DNA of 64,000 nt from Pseudorhizobium tarimense (GTDB taxonomy: Bacteria > Pseudomonadota > Alphaproteobacteria > Rhizobiales > Rhizobiaceae). The notes below the pieces were generated by a model, which saw nothing but the letters and a program-made list of their open reading frames with translations, made no database searches and was not told where the DNA came from. Shown here piece after piece: positions 51,717 through 59,583 of this stretch. Numbering within the stretch: position 1 is the first letter of the stretch; each line of letters begins with the position of its first letter. The position numbers were made by a program, and so were the translations under genes. The stretch covers positions 185,829-249,828 of the forward strand of contig NZ_JALJRA010000006.1 in assembly GCF_022968135.1 (NCBI RefSeq). The letters are read 5' to 3'.

Positions 51717-52373
51717 ATGATCGGTTGGCTAGCAGACAAGTACCGCGCTGGACTTATGGGTCCGGGGCACGTTGCAAAACTCGAGCGTTCTGGACCGGGG
51801 GACGTGGTTGGGCCTGGTTCCGCCGTCAATGGGCGCATTGCTGTTTTCGACGGAACAACTGGGAAGCTGCTGCGAAATGGTCCCTATAGTGTAGAAAACA
51901 TCACTGAAGACCTCGCAACAAAGGTTTCCAAATCACAAGTTACAAACTACATGATTGAGATGTTTGCGCAGGCTAACAACGCCAGCTCAGCCCTCACAAA
52001 ATTAGGTGTATCTTCTTTCATTCAGAACCTTCTGGACGATACGACAGGTGCTGCAGCATGGCTATCCCTTGGGGGCGCAACGTTGCTCAGCGGTCAAGGA
52101 GCCGTGAAGTTGCCGAACGGGCTAATGCTGGAATGGGGCTATTCTGACACAGGTAGCGGTGAGTATAGCTTAGTCTTCCATACAGCCTTCCCTTCCGCCT
52201 GTATATACTTTGCCCCTGTCCTCAATTTTCCATTGCAGGATACTGTTACGTTGGTGGCTGTATCTTATGCAAATCTTGCCAACACCGGTGCCTACATTCA
52301 AAAGCGTTATGTTCAAGGCGGTACTGTTGGTGTTGGATCGATCCCGATCCGCTGGCTTGCGATGGGGTACTGA
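51717..52373 (+). CDS. Second tail fibre / tip protein
   Basis: A 218-residue protein. The N-terminal linker (GPGSAVNGRIAVFDGTTGKL) leads to a C-terminal domain with LPNGLMLEWGYSDTGSGEYS, like the gp53-type fibre ends that bind surface glycans (LxxGxxxqWG). AGGAG eight bases before ATG 51717 decides the start; GTG 51708 is also open. Confidence 0.75.
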   Translation: MIGWLADKYRAGLMGPGHVAKLERSGPGDVVGPGSAVNGRIAVFDGTTGKLLRNGPYSVENITEDLATKVSKSQVTNYMIEMFAQANNASSALTKLGVSSFIQNLLDDTTGAAAWLSLGGATLLSGQGAVKLPNGLMLEWGYSDTGSGEYSLVFHTAFPSACIYFAPVLNFPLQDTVTLVAVSYANLANTGAYIQKRYVQGGTVGVGSIPIRWLAMGY

Positions 52374-52374
52374 C

Positions 52375-52821
52375 ATGAAGTTCTTTGTAACAGTGGACGC
52401 CGAGGGCTTCCCTTCCGGCTTCTATAATGATCAGTTTCACACGGCTGAGCAAATACCCGACGCGGCTATCGAGATCACTCAAGAACAATGGGAAGATCTG
52501 AACCTGAATTCCGGTCTTCGAAAGCTTGTTGATGGCAGTGTTGTCGAGGTCGAACCACAGCCACCGCAGGCGCAGCCAACTCTATCACTCACTGCACGAC
52601 AGCTTCGCCTCGGGCTGGTCACAAATGGCTTCGCCCTTGATCAGGTGGAGGCGGCGATTGCGGTGATAGAGGATCCGCAACAGCGTGCTGTCGCTCAGAT
52701 TGAATGGGAGTATGCTTCCCAGTTCGAGCGGTCGCACCCGTTGATCGAGCAGGTCGGCGCTGCGCTGGGTCTGACAGTCACGCAGATCGACGCAATGTGG
52801 GACGAGGCGCTGACGCTCTAG
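52375..52821 (+). CDS. Fibre-associated / tail assembly protein
   Basis: A 148-residue protein with a beta-rich front (FFVTVDAEGFPSGFYNDQFH) and a helical end (LTARQLRLGLVTNGFALDQV; FERSHPLIEQVGAALGLTVT). The front resembles tail fibre assembly chaperones, in which the same IPDAAIEITQEQWEDL-type segment occurs. It follows the fibre by one base. Confidence 0.75.
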   Translation: MKFFVTVDAEGFPSGFYNDQFHTAEQIPDAAIEITQEQWEDLNLNSGLRKLVDGSVVEVEPQPPQAQPTLSLTARQLRLGLVTNGFALDQVEAAIAVIEDPQQRAVAQIEWEYASQFERSHPLIEQVGAALGLTVTQIDAMWDEALTL

Positions 52822-52824
52822 CGC

Positions 52825-53010
52825 CTACTGCACCTTCTTATCTCTGACCAGTAGCACCGACTTCAACACCCGCGACACGTGCCTATCGCCATTGCAGATA
52901 ATGCAGGGCATGCCGGCAGCACCGCAGCCGCAGGCTTTCGGTCCGTTCCACGGCTTGTTCGGGTGGGCCTCGCAGACCCAGCCTGTGTTGTCGCAGGTCT
53001 CGCACTCCAT
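52825..53010 (-). CDS. DnaJ-zinc-finger-like small protein
   Basis: A 61-residue protein with CETCDNTGWVCEAH and CGCGAAGMPCIICNGDRHVS, that is, CxxC...G repeats as in the DnaJ cysteine-rich domain. It is convergent with the tail gene three bases away. A chaperone or regulator role in the lysogen cannot be shown. Confidence 0.6.
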   Translation of the reverse strand: MECETCDNTGWVCEAHPNKPWNGPKACGCGAAGMPCIICNGDRHVSRVLKSVLLVRDKKVQ

Positions 53011-53063
53011 CGGCTGAGCATAGCCGAAGTCCGAGGTTCCTGAAACAATTGCCGCGGCCTTAG

Positions 53064-53327
53064 CTATTCGGCCGCCTGTCGAAGCTCCGGCTGAAAAAGG
53101 ATTACAATCTCAGCAAATGGCGTGTGCGGCAGGATCTTCTCAGCAACCGCGAACGCTTCGTTCAGTGGGCGAGGGGAGATGGTGGACGCATGGATCATCT
53201 TCCCGTTGCGCTGGAAGCTGGGGAAGTCGATCACGCCAACCAGCCTTTGGTCGCGACGCTGTAAACGGACAGTGATCGCGTCGTCGGAAAATGTATCGAC
53301 GCGTCGGTAGGGGAGGTTGGTGCTCAT
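53064..53327 (-). CDS. 87-residue minus-strand protein
   Basis: A small alpha/beta protein (RRVDTFSDDAITVRLQRRDQ; LNEAFAVAEKILPHTPFAEI). ATG 53327 is the likely start; the frame is open to 53465. It shares the strand with the zinc-finger-like gene, divergent from the endolysin. Function unknown. Confidence 0.5.
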   Translation of the reverse strand: MSTNLPYRRVDTFSDDAITVRLQRRDQRLVGVIDFPSFQRNGKMIHASTISPRPLNEAFAVAEKILPHTPFAEIVILFQPELRQAAE

Positions 53328-53479
53328 CTGCGCCCCGCAGCTGCTTCCTGTGCCGTCATAGCACCGCGTCCAAGCTAAATGGTGTGCCGTTAATGCGTGG
53401 TTAACCGACTGTTCGAGGGGTAGCGCCCTAGCCACCGACAGCCACCGCCTGAACCCTCTCGACAATCTGGAGAAAGACC

Positions 53480-54484
53480 ATGAACCTGCCCATCACGGCG
53501 GAGCAAATCCGCATGGCTGCAAAGAACAAGGGGAGCGAGGCGAACCTTCGTTCCGTCCTGACCTCGCTCGACCGCTATGCCGCCGACGTCGGGCTCGATC
53601 GTCTGCATCGCCTGATCCATTACCTGGCACAGCTGATGCACGAGAGCGGATCGTTCAAGTGGGACCAGGAGATCTGGGGCCCGACGCCAGCGCAGGCGCG
53701 ATACGACACCCGCACTGATCTCGGCAATACGCCGGAGAAGGATGGCGACGGCTACCTCTATCGCGGTCGCGGGCCGATCCAGATCACCGGAAAGGACAAT
53801 TACCGACAGTTCCGCGACTGGTGCCGTAGCCAAGGCTACGACTGCCCCGATTTCGTTGCTGAGCCGGATGCGGTCAACACCGATCCGTGGGAAGGCCTCG
53901 TTCCGATCTTGTATTGGACAAGCCGCGGCCTCAACAAGTGGGCCGACCAGAACGATCCGGAAACCATCTGCCTCAAGATCAACGGCGGCAAGAACGGCCT
54001 TGCTGATCGCTTGGACTATTACGGCCGTCTGGCGCTCGTCGTCTGCGGTTATGGGGTGTCGGAGGCGGAGGTTCGCCGCTTCCAGGCCGAGCATGGTCTG
54101 GACGTCGACGGCGACGTGGGGCCGAAGACGCGATCGGCGTTGCACAAGCGCCTGGTGGAGCTCGGCGGGTCTGCTTCCGAGTCCGTCCGATCTTCTCCTG
54201 TGGTGGAAGAGACGGTCGTGGAGAGGGAAGTGCCGGTTCCAGTGGACCGGCCCGTGGTGACAGAGAAGGTCGAGAAGGAAGTCCGCCAGAAGACCAACTG
54301 GTTGTCCTCCGCCTTCGCCACCGTTTTCGGGACTGGCGGGCTTCTATCCTACCTCGCCGGCATGGATCGGGATGCTCTGATCCTGGTGGCGGGTATCGGC
54401 GTGGTCGTGATTGCCGCGGTCCTGTTCGGCGGGGAGTGGATCGTGCGGCGCGTGAAGTCCATCCGGAAAGAGTTGGAGGCTTAG
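53480..54484 (+). CDS. Endolysin: GH19-like muramidase/chitinase + PG-binding + membrane segments
   Basis: The 334-residue lysis enzyme. Residues 1-190 are a GH19 chitinase-like domain (LAQLMHESGSFKWDQEIWG with the catalytic Glu; YLYRGRGPIQITGKDNYRQF). Residues 195-232 are a peptidoglycan-binding repeat (EVRRFQAEHGLDVDGDVGPK). After a charged linker the last 70 residues contain two hydrophobic stretches (FATVFGTGGLLSYLAG; ALILVAGIGVVVIAAVLFGG), unusual for a soluble endolysin and suggestive of membrane anchoring. Confidence 0.88.
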   Translation: MNLPITAEQIRMAAKNKGSEANLRSVLTSLDRYAADVGLDRLHRLIHYLAQLMHESGSFKWDQEIWGPTPAQARYDTRTDLGNTPEKDGDGYLYRGRGPIQITGKDNYRQFRDWCRSQGYDCPDFVAEPDAVNTDPWEGLVPILYWTSRGLNKWADQNDPETICLKINGGKNGLADRLDYYGRLALVVCGYGVSEAEVRRFQAEHGLDVDGDVGPKTRSALHKRLVELGGSASESVRSSPVVEETVVEREVPVPVDRPVVTEKVEKEVRQKTNWLSSAFATVFGTGGLLSYLAGMDRDALILVAGIGVVVIAAVLFGGEWIVRRVKSIRKELEA

Positions 54485-54808
54485 ATGCTGGCCTTCCTCC
54501 TCTCTCCCATTGGAAAAGCTCTGGGCGCAGCTGTGGTGGCCGTGGCCATCGTCTCCGGTTCATTCCTCTACGGAAAGAACGTCGGCCGGCAGGGAGCCGC
54601 TGTGGACGCGCTTGAACGCTCTGTCGAAGTCCTCCGAGAAAGGAACGAGATCAATGACGAAGTATCTGCTTCTGATGCTGCCGCTCTGTGCGGTGATTAC
54701 GGGCTGTCAGACGACGACGAGCGCGAGTGCGTGCGACGGCTGGGAGAAGCTTCGGCCGAGCCTGGAGACGTCGGTGACGATCCTGAAGACGGATCGGCCG
54801 TTCGCTGA
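54485..54808 (+). CDS. Inner-membrane spanin (Rz-like)
   Basis: A 107-residue protein with an N-terminal membrane helix (LGAAVVAVAIVSGSFLYGKN) and a periplasmic coiled coil (ALERSVEVLRERNEINDEVS). It starts one base after the endolysin stop. With the nested lipoprotein it would fuse inner and outer membranes in the last step of lysis. Confidence 0.75.
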   Translation: MLAFLLSPIGKALGAAVVAVAIVSGSFLYGKNVGRQGAAVDALERSVEVLRERNEINDEVSASDAAALCGDYGLSDDDERECVRRLGEASAEPGDVGDDPEDGSAVR

Positions 54809-54860
54809 TCAGGTCGCTGCACACAATCGGCAGGGAGTGGGGCAGGGGTGTTGGCAATGA
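54654..54860 (+). CDS. Outer-membrane spanin lipoprotein (Rz1-like), nested
   Basis: A 68-residue protein in another frame, starting inside the Rz-like gene and ending after it. The signal is KYLLLMLPLCAVITGC with lipobox VITGC, so the mature form is a lipoprotein. AAAGGAACGAG precedes ATG 54654. The overlap is the classic Rz/Rz1 genetic form. Confidence 0.8.
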   Translation: MTKYLLLMLPLCAVITGCQTTTSASACDGWEKLRPSLETSVTILKTDRPFADQVAAHNRQGVGQGCWQ

Positions 54861-55312
54861 GTAATCCCGGCTATGTCGGGCCCGGCGTGTGGATCCGCAT
54901 AACGCACCGCTTCGGTCCCCGGATGATGGAGTGGTTCTATGCCGCGCACATGATCCTCGTCGGCTATGTGCTGCTGCTCCCGATGCAGACGTTCAATCAG
55001 CCGGCATTTCTGGCCTTCCGTGATCTGGTCCCCTCGGAAGATGTGATGGGCTGGTTCATGCTCATGATCGGGCTTTTCCGGATCGTGGGGCTGGTCGTGA
55101 ATGGTGCCCGAAAGAACGTCACTCCTCAAATCAGGCAGATTTCAGCAGGGATCGGATGTCTCATCTGGTCAGGCATCACATATGGCTTCGCATCCTCTGA
55201 TGTCGTGAGCACGTGGCTCGCCATTTATCCGCTCTTTGCGTTTGGCGAACTCGTCAACATCCACCGCGCGGCACACGACCAGGGGGAAATCAGGAATGGA
55301 ACAACTGGCTAA
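54857..55312 (+). CDS. Four-helix membrane protein (holin candidate)
   Basis: A 151-residue protein with about four membrane helices (WFYAAHMILVGYVLLLPMQT; GWFMLMIGLFRIVGLVVNGA; ISAGIGCLIWSGITYGFASS; VVSTWLAIYPLFAFGELVNI). It overlaps the Rz1 stop by four bases. The lysis cassette otherwise lacks an obvious holin, so this gene or the next may be it. Confidence 0.65.
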   Translation: MSNPGYVGPGVWIRITHRFGPRMMEWFYAAHMILVGYVLLLPMQTFNQPAFLAFRDLVPSEDVMGWFMLMIGLFRIVGLVVNGARKNVTPQIRQISAGIGCLIWSGITYGFASSDVVSTWLAIYPLFAFGELVNIHRAAHDQGEIRNGTTG

Positions 55313-55625
55313 TCTCCCGCCGCCGGCGCTGATCACCTTCGGAGCTGTCCTTGCCGTGATCTTCGCCGTCCGGTATCTCGGCATCCTGTCGGGGCAGAAG
55401 GCCACTCCTGCGGCAAGCTCGAACGCTGCACAGGTGGCGGCGGTCATTGTCGACCCCACGGCCCTTAATCGAGCCACAGACGCTCTCCAAGCTCATACTG
55501 AGGCGACGAAGCGGCTGACGGATGCTGTCGTCGAGACAGGCCGGCACATGAACACGCTTGGCATCGAGGCTGATCGGATCCGGGAGGAGCTGCGCATCCA
55601 GAGAGAGATCAGGCGGGACCGATAA
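55296..55625 (+). CDS. Single-helix membrane protein (holin or lysis accessory)
   Basis: A 109-residue protein with one membrane helix (ALITFGAVLAVIFAVRYLGI) and a coiled-coil tail (ATDALQAHTEATKRLTDAVV). It overlaps the previous gene by 17 bases and is the last gene that clearly belongs to the phage. A pinholin-like or lysis-control role is possible. Confidence 0.65.
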   Translation: MEQLANLPPPALITFGAVLAVIFAVRYLGILSGQKATPAASSNAAQVAAVIVDPTALNRATDALQAHTEATKRLTDAVVETGRHMNTLGIEADRIREELRIQREIRRDR

Positions 55626-55999
55626 CCGCCAATCGGAACCATTTCTCTCTACGAAACCGTTAGCTAGTCAACAAGCACGCAGGATAGCTTCAGGGGGCGC
55701 GAGAAATCCTTCTAATGGAAGGTCTTCTTATGCAAATTCTACTCCTTGCCAATTCCTGCGGCGCAGTAGAGGGGGACCACCCGATGACACTTGACTTGGC
55801 CGTTTCTCCTGATGATCATGGCATATGGTCGAAGAGGACATCCACATTGTCACCCGCTTATCCGGCATCTCATTGGTGGGATGCCGGGGCGTAGCGCGCG
55901 CGACCTGATCAAGCGATATGCCGATACCGGCCTCGCCCTTCCGGACGAGTCTTTTCGGCTAGGCTGGTGCCTCGTCCAATCTTTTCACAGGAATTGAAC
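55626..55999. other. Gap at the right end of the recognisable prophage
   Basis: About 370 bases. It holds a perfect hairpin CCGGCATC (55862-55869) with GATGCCGG (55880-55887). A 59-codon frame at 55715-55894 has no ribosome site and weak protein character. I looked here for a copy of the tRNA-Thr 3' end and saw none. Confidence 0.5.
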
Positions 56000-56359
56000 A
56001 TGGCACAGAATATATACGACGATCCGAAATTCTTCGCTGGATACAGCCAACTGCCAAGGCAGGTCCACGGGCTGGACGGTGCTCCGGAGTGGAACGCTAT
56101 CAAGGCTATGCCTGCCGGCATTGGAAGGTAAGCGTGTCGCTGATCTGGGCTGCGGTTTTGGCTGGGTATCCAGATGGATGCGACAGCAAGGCGCGGAGTC
56201 CGTAACGGGGTACGATCTATCCGGAAAAATGATCAGTCGCGCTCGTGCCGACACACACGACGACGCGATCGACTATCATATTGCCGATCTCGATACGCTT
56301 GAATTGCCAGTGGACGACAGCGTAATGAGCACAAGATGCGTGTCGCCGCGCATCAGTTA
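56000..56359 (+). pseudogene. Class I SAM methyltransferase, frameshifted and truncated
   Basis: The frame from ATG 56000 reads MAQNIYDDPKFFAGYSQLPR and ends early at 56129. A frame change near 56110 restores LPALEGKRVADLGCGFGWVS, the SAM-binding motif, then GYDLSGKMISRARADTHDDA and LDTLELP. After about 56315 the family similarity stops and the next gene begins from the other strand. So one base is missing and the C-terminal half is lost. Confidence 0.8.
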
Positions 56360-56781
56360 ATGATTTCGCCTCGTTGGTCTGAGCGCAGTGCGGTCAGTCG
56401 TTCTCTCCACAACTGTAGTGCTTCGGGTGTTAATCTGGTCCAATGCGTGATTTCGCCAATGACCTTGAGCGGTGCGCTGCTGCGATATGACCGAGTGGGG
56501 TTGCCGGGATATTTCTTGTCAGTCACGTTAGGGTCGTTTTCGAATGCCCCCGTGGGCTCTACGACGTAAACACGCGGGACGGCGTCGCCGTCGGTGAGTT
56601 CGGCGGCGATTTCGGCAGCAAGCCCGGCACCGTCCACCAGGGCCGTGAAATAGATATGATTCATCACCACTTCAGGACGATAGTTCGACCGGCGTCCTGC
56701 GACCAGGAAGTCCCCGACGCGCAAATCGGCGATTGTGCCATGAAAGAAGGGTCCCTTGTCCGGCGCTTCGGTCATCGTCAT
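56353..56781 (-). CDS. arr: Rifampin ADP-ribosyltransferase (Arr family)
   Basis: Arr inactivates rifamycins by ADP-ribosylation at the ansa hydroxyl using NAD. The 142-residue protein has the whole family pattern: FFHGTIADLRVGDFLVAGRR, NHIYFTALVDGAGLAAEIAA, VYVVEPTGAFENDPNVTDKK and YPGNPTRSYRSSAPLKV. Length is normal. It lies beside a broken methyltransferase at the edge of the prophage. Chromosomal arr genes are common in environmental bacteria, so resistance is probable but not proven. Confidence 0.93.
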   Translation of the reverse strand: MTMTEAPDKGPFFHGTIADLRVGDFLVAGRRSNYRPEVVMNHIYFTALVDGAGLAAEIAAELTDGDAVPRVYVVEPTGAFENDPNVTDKKYPGNPTRSYRSSAPLKVIGEITHWTRLTPEALQLWRERLTALRSDQRGEIIN

Positions 56782-57002
56782 TGTCCTTATCGTGTAGGTC
56801 CGCTCTTAGTTGGTTAGCTGAGCGGTGCCAATGACCAAAATGGGGTCGAAACAGGTCCTTCATCAACGCGTGGAGGCACGTCTCCTTTTGGCGCTTCTGC
56901 GCCATCACGGCACTCGGCCCAATAGCGGACAAGGTCTCTCGCGAAATCCGTCGCAGCCAGCAACGCTACCATACTGTCGACCGCAGGCATTCATAAGAGC
57001 CT

Positions 57003-57233
57003 TCAGTTCTGCTCATTGACTTGGCTCACGCTGTGCCGAGAGCTAACGCGATAGGGTTGGAAGAACATGTAAAGGCCGCTGAGGATTAGAAGACTGAGAG
57101 GGGGAAGTGGTGCGTAGACGATTATGACGGGGGGCGGTCCAAGCGCCATAGCGACAAAATTCGCTGCGATGGTGAGTGTAAGTGCAATGCCTAACCATCG
57201 ATGACTCTGGCGTATCCAGCTTCGCGAGATCAT
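57003..57233 (-). CDS. Small two-helix membrane protein
   Basis: A 76-residue protein (SWIRQSHRWLGIALTLTIAA; YAPLPPLSLLILSGLYMFFQ) of a common bacterial type with an HRW start and PY end. ATG 57233 lies 47 bases behind the VOC stop on the same strand, so it is probably in the AraC-VOC operon. Function unknown. Confidence 0.65.
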   Translation of the reverse strand: MISRSWIRQSHRWLGIALTLTIAANFVAMALGPPPVIIVYAPLPPLSLLILSGLYMFFQPYRVSSRHSVSQVNEQN

Positions 57234-57279
57234 GAGTTCCTCGTGGAGTATCCAACTCGAAAAGTAGCAGATGAGGGCG

Positions 57280-57684
57280 TCATCGCGCCTGGACGAGCTT
57301 CCATCCGTTCCCGAAAGGATCACGAAAGCTTGCATCCACAGAGCCATAACGGGTTACCGGCTCCTGGACGAACTCGACGCCGCGGCTGCTCATCGCCTCG
57401 AAGGCTGCCTGACAGTCCTCGACGACGAGAACCAGCGGGGGCATCGCTCCCTTGGCTACCGCTTCCTCTAGTCCTTGCGCGGTAGCCTCATCGACAATGG
57501 GTGGCTGGGGGCGGAACAGCCCGAGTTGGAAATCTGGCTGGTCTGGGTGCTGGACAGTAAGCCAACGATAGTCTCCGTTGCGGGCATCCGTGTGCACGCG
57601 AAAGCCGAGTTTGTCGACGTAGAAATGCAACGCCTCATCCTGATCATGGACATAAAGCCCGACAACTTGAACCCCGTTTTTCAT
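57280..57684 (-). CDS. VOC-family (glyoxalase-like) protein
   Basis: A 134-residue protein with paired beta-alpha-beta-beta-beta modules: VGLYVHDQDEALHFYVDKLG, then ALVLVVEDCQAAFEAM-type and VQEPVTRYGSVDASFRDPFG with GNGWKLVQ. A metal His is not at the standard first place, so the activity is unknown; such proteins range from glyoxalases to drug-binding proteins. It lies 13 bases after an AraC regulator. Confidence 0.85.
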   Translation of the reverse strand: MKNGVQVVGLYVHDQDEALHFYVDKLGFRVHTDARNGDYRWLTVQHPDQPDFQLGLFRPQPPIVDEATAQGLEEAVAKGAMPPLVLVVEDCQAAFEAMSSRGVEFVQEPVTRYGSVDASFRDPFGNGWKLVQAR

Positions 57685-57697
57685 GAGAACCTCCGTT

Positions 57698-58156
57698 TCA
57701 AGCGTCCTGCCTAGCGCCTTTCGTTGAGCGACGCTTCTCCGAAACTGCCATCTTGAGATGGGGCCGATGAGCAGCGCTCAGGAAGCAATGGGGCACCCAC
57801 TCAAGTGCATCATCGTGGACCCTAAGCCGACGACGTAGGGCCGTGGGATTCTCTCCCATTATGTCCCGGAATGTACGACCAAAGGTCCCTATGCTGTCCC
57901 ACCCAACCTGCATCGCAATCTCGATAACAGGCAGCTCCGTATCCCTCAGCAGGGCGGCGGCGCGTTCGACCCGCCGAGTGAGTAGGTAGCGATGCGGAGG
58001 AATGCCGAACGCTTCACGGAAACATCGAGCGAAGTGGGCTTCAGACACGCCGCTTACGCTTGCAAGTCGCGAGACCGTCCATGGTTGGTTCGGTTCTGCG
58101 TCTATTCGGTCTTTGGCGCGCAGCAGGCGGCGGAGCAATTGAAGGTCCCTGTTCAC
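57698..58156 (-). CDS. AraC-family transcriptional regulator
   Basis: A 152-residue regulator. Two helix-turn-helix units are clear: TVSRLASVSGVSEAHFARCF and LPVIEIAMQVGWDSIGTFGR, with the RTFRDIMGENPTALRR end. It lacks a sensor domain; short AraC proteins paired with a VOC gene are common. It probably controls the VOC gene behind it. Confidence 0.88.
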   Translation of the reverse strand: MNRDLQLLRRLLRAKDRIDAEPNQPWTVSRLASVSGVSEAHFARCFREAFGIPPHRYLLTRRVERAAALLRDTELPVIEIAMQVGWDSIGTFGRTFRDIMGENPTALRRRLRVHDDALEWVPHCFLSAAHRPHLKMAVSEKRRSTKGARQDA

Positions 58157-58594
58157 CGCGTTCTTCCGTCCAATTCTCAGAGATCAGGTCTCCACACTTG
58201 ATCGCGCAACTCAAGCCCGAGGCCAAGGTCACGTGACGTAGCCTAAAGCGAAAGGTCGCAAGGTCAATGTCCGCGTCTGGCGCGGAGCGGAGGACGCCTC
58301 GCGGTTCTGTGGATAGACAGGCTATGACCGAGAACGGCTGATCTGGTCATGCTTTCCGCAGGCCGTGGACGCTCATGTAATCGTCGGGCGAGCTTCCTCG
58401 CCAGCCATAGATATTTAGTGACGTAGATGCATTAGCGGATAGCGTCTGCTCGAAGCTATAACTTCAGGCCGCCGGACGATTGCTGAGGGCGGAGGCGCTT
58501 TTTGCTGCCCGGCCAATTATAACAATGTGATTCTCGGTGCCGCTCATCTAACGTAGGTTACTTAGGCGGATTGATCACAGGGCATTCCACAGCA
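58157..58594. other. Intergenic stretch upstream of the AraC gene
   Basis: About 440 bases without a gene. A perfect palindrome GTCACGTGAC lies at 58228-58237, some 70 bases before the araC-type start, and could be an operator. Nothing else is recognised. Confidence 0.5.
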
Positions 58595-58885
58595 ATGACA
58601 TCTGCAAATGAGCAAGCCCCAGGTGGCGCGGAAAATGCTCGGGAGCCGGAGGGCTTTCAGCCTGAGTCGGCGATGGACGCGAACGCGACGGGCGAGCGCT
58701 ACGACGCGAAGGACCTGCTGGCGGCGATCATTGAATCTTCCAGCGATTCGATCATCAGCAAGACAACGGGCGGGGTGCTCCTTGTGGTCACGGAGATGGG
58801 GTGTTCAGGCGAGATGGCAACCAAAAGAGCCGGAGAGGTAACACAGACAAGGAAGTTCAATAGCTTGAGGCTAAGGGGATGTTAA
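58595..58885 (+). pseudogene. Remnant of a PAS-domain sensor protein
   Basis: The frame reads through a Glu/Ala-rich lead into DLLAAIIESSSDSIISKTTG, which is the first helix and strand of a PAS domain as in sensor kinases. The next residues (VVTEMGCSGEMATKRAGEVT) no longer match, and the frame ends. So only the start of a longer gene is left. Confidence 0.6.
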
Positions 58886-59367
58886 AGGGCCTCCCACTCT
58901 TCAGCATAGGCCGAGCCGTCGAGCAGCACCTCAAGCTTTGGGTGCTCGGTCAGCGCGCCTTCCCAGTACCGACGGGCGCAAGTTTCCCACTCTGAACGGG
59001 GTGAATCCAGCCAGGAGGCGTCAGCAACATGGATGTTCTCGCTGACCGGAACTTTAACTGCGATGAGCGCACGGTCTTCCCCCTTGAACCATTCTGATGA
59101 CTCCGCGTCAGCCAAGGATGCGAACATGAAGATTGCCTTCAATCTTGGAGGCCTGTCCGGAAAGTTCTGCTCTCGTACCCGCTCCCATACGGCTTCTTTA
59201 TCCCCGTCGCGATGGAATAAAGCGTATGGTGTTGTGACGTTTTCCAGCCCCGCGACTTTCGCAGAAGCAGAGGCGCTACGGAACCAGCCTTTTCCGACCT
59301 TTACATTGTGAATGAAGAAGTCGGACTTCCTCGTCCCATGGTAGAAGGTATCGGGCATGAAGCACAT
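58882..59367 (-). CDS. ADP-ribosyltransferase-like protein (DUF2441 type)
   Basis: A protein of about 161 residues beginning MPDTFYHGTRKSDFFIHN near its start; FYHGTR is the first strand of an Arr/PARP-like fold. The middle (YALFHRDGDKEAVWERVREQ) and IAVKVPVSENIHVADASWLD recall DUF2441-type ADP-ribosyltransferase-like proteins. No function can be given. The start is unsure (59367 chosen; frame open to 59433). Confidence 0.55.
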   Translation of the reverse strand: MCFMPDTFYHGTRKSDFFIHNVKVGKGWFRSASASAKVAGLENVTTPYALFHRDGDKEAVWERVREQNFPDRPPRLKAIFMFASLADAESSEWFKGEDRALIAVKVPVSENIHVADASWLDSPRSEWETCARRYWEGALTEHPKLEVLLDGSAYAEEWEAL

Positions 59368-59583
59368 GTCTGACAAAATGCGGTCTCCTGTTGCAAGGGT
59401 GAGATTTTGGGACAAAGCAGAAGGAAAGCGCAATTGCCTCAGAGATCAGCATTTGTCTCACATTCCATCAAGCCGCTGACCCGTCAACCTTTCCAGAATT
59501 CCTCCGGGACTCCAACTTCATTCAGCTCCTACCGGGGAGGCAGAACTGGAAGTGACAACTCGTCGGCTTTCGGCCCAAACCAG

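Noticed and set aside
55715..55894. 59-residue plus-strand frame after the lysis genes
   Set aside because: No ribosome site; composition not convincing.
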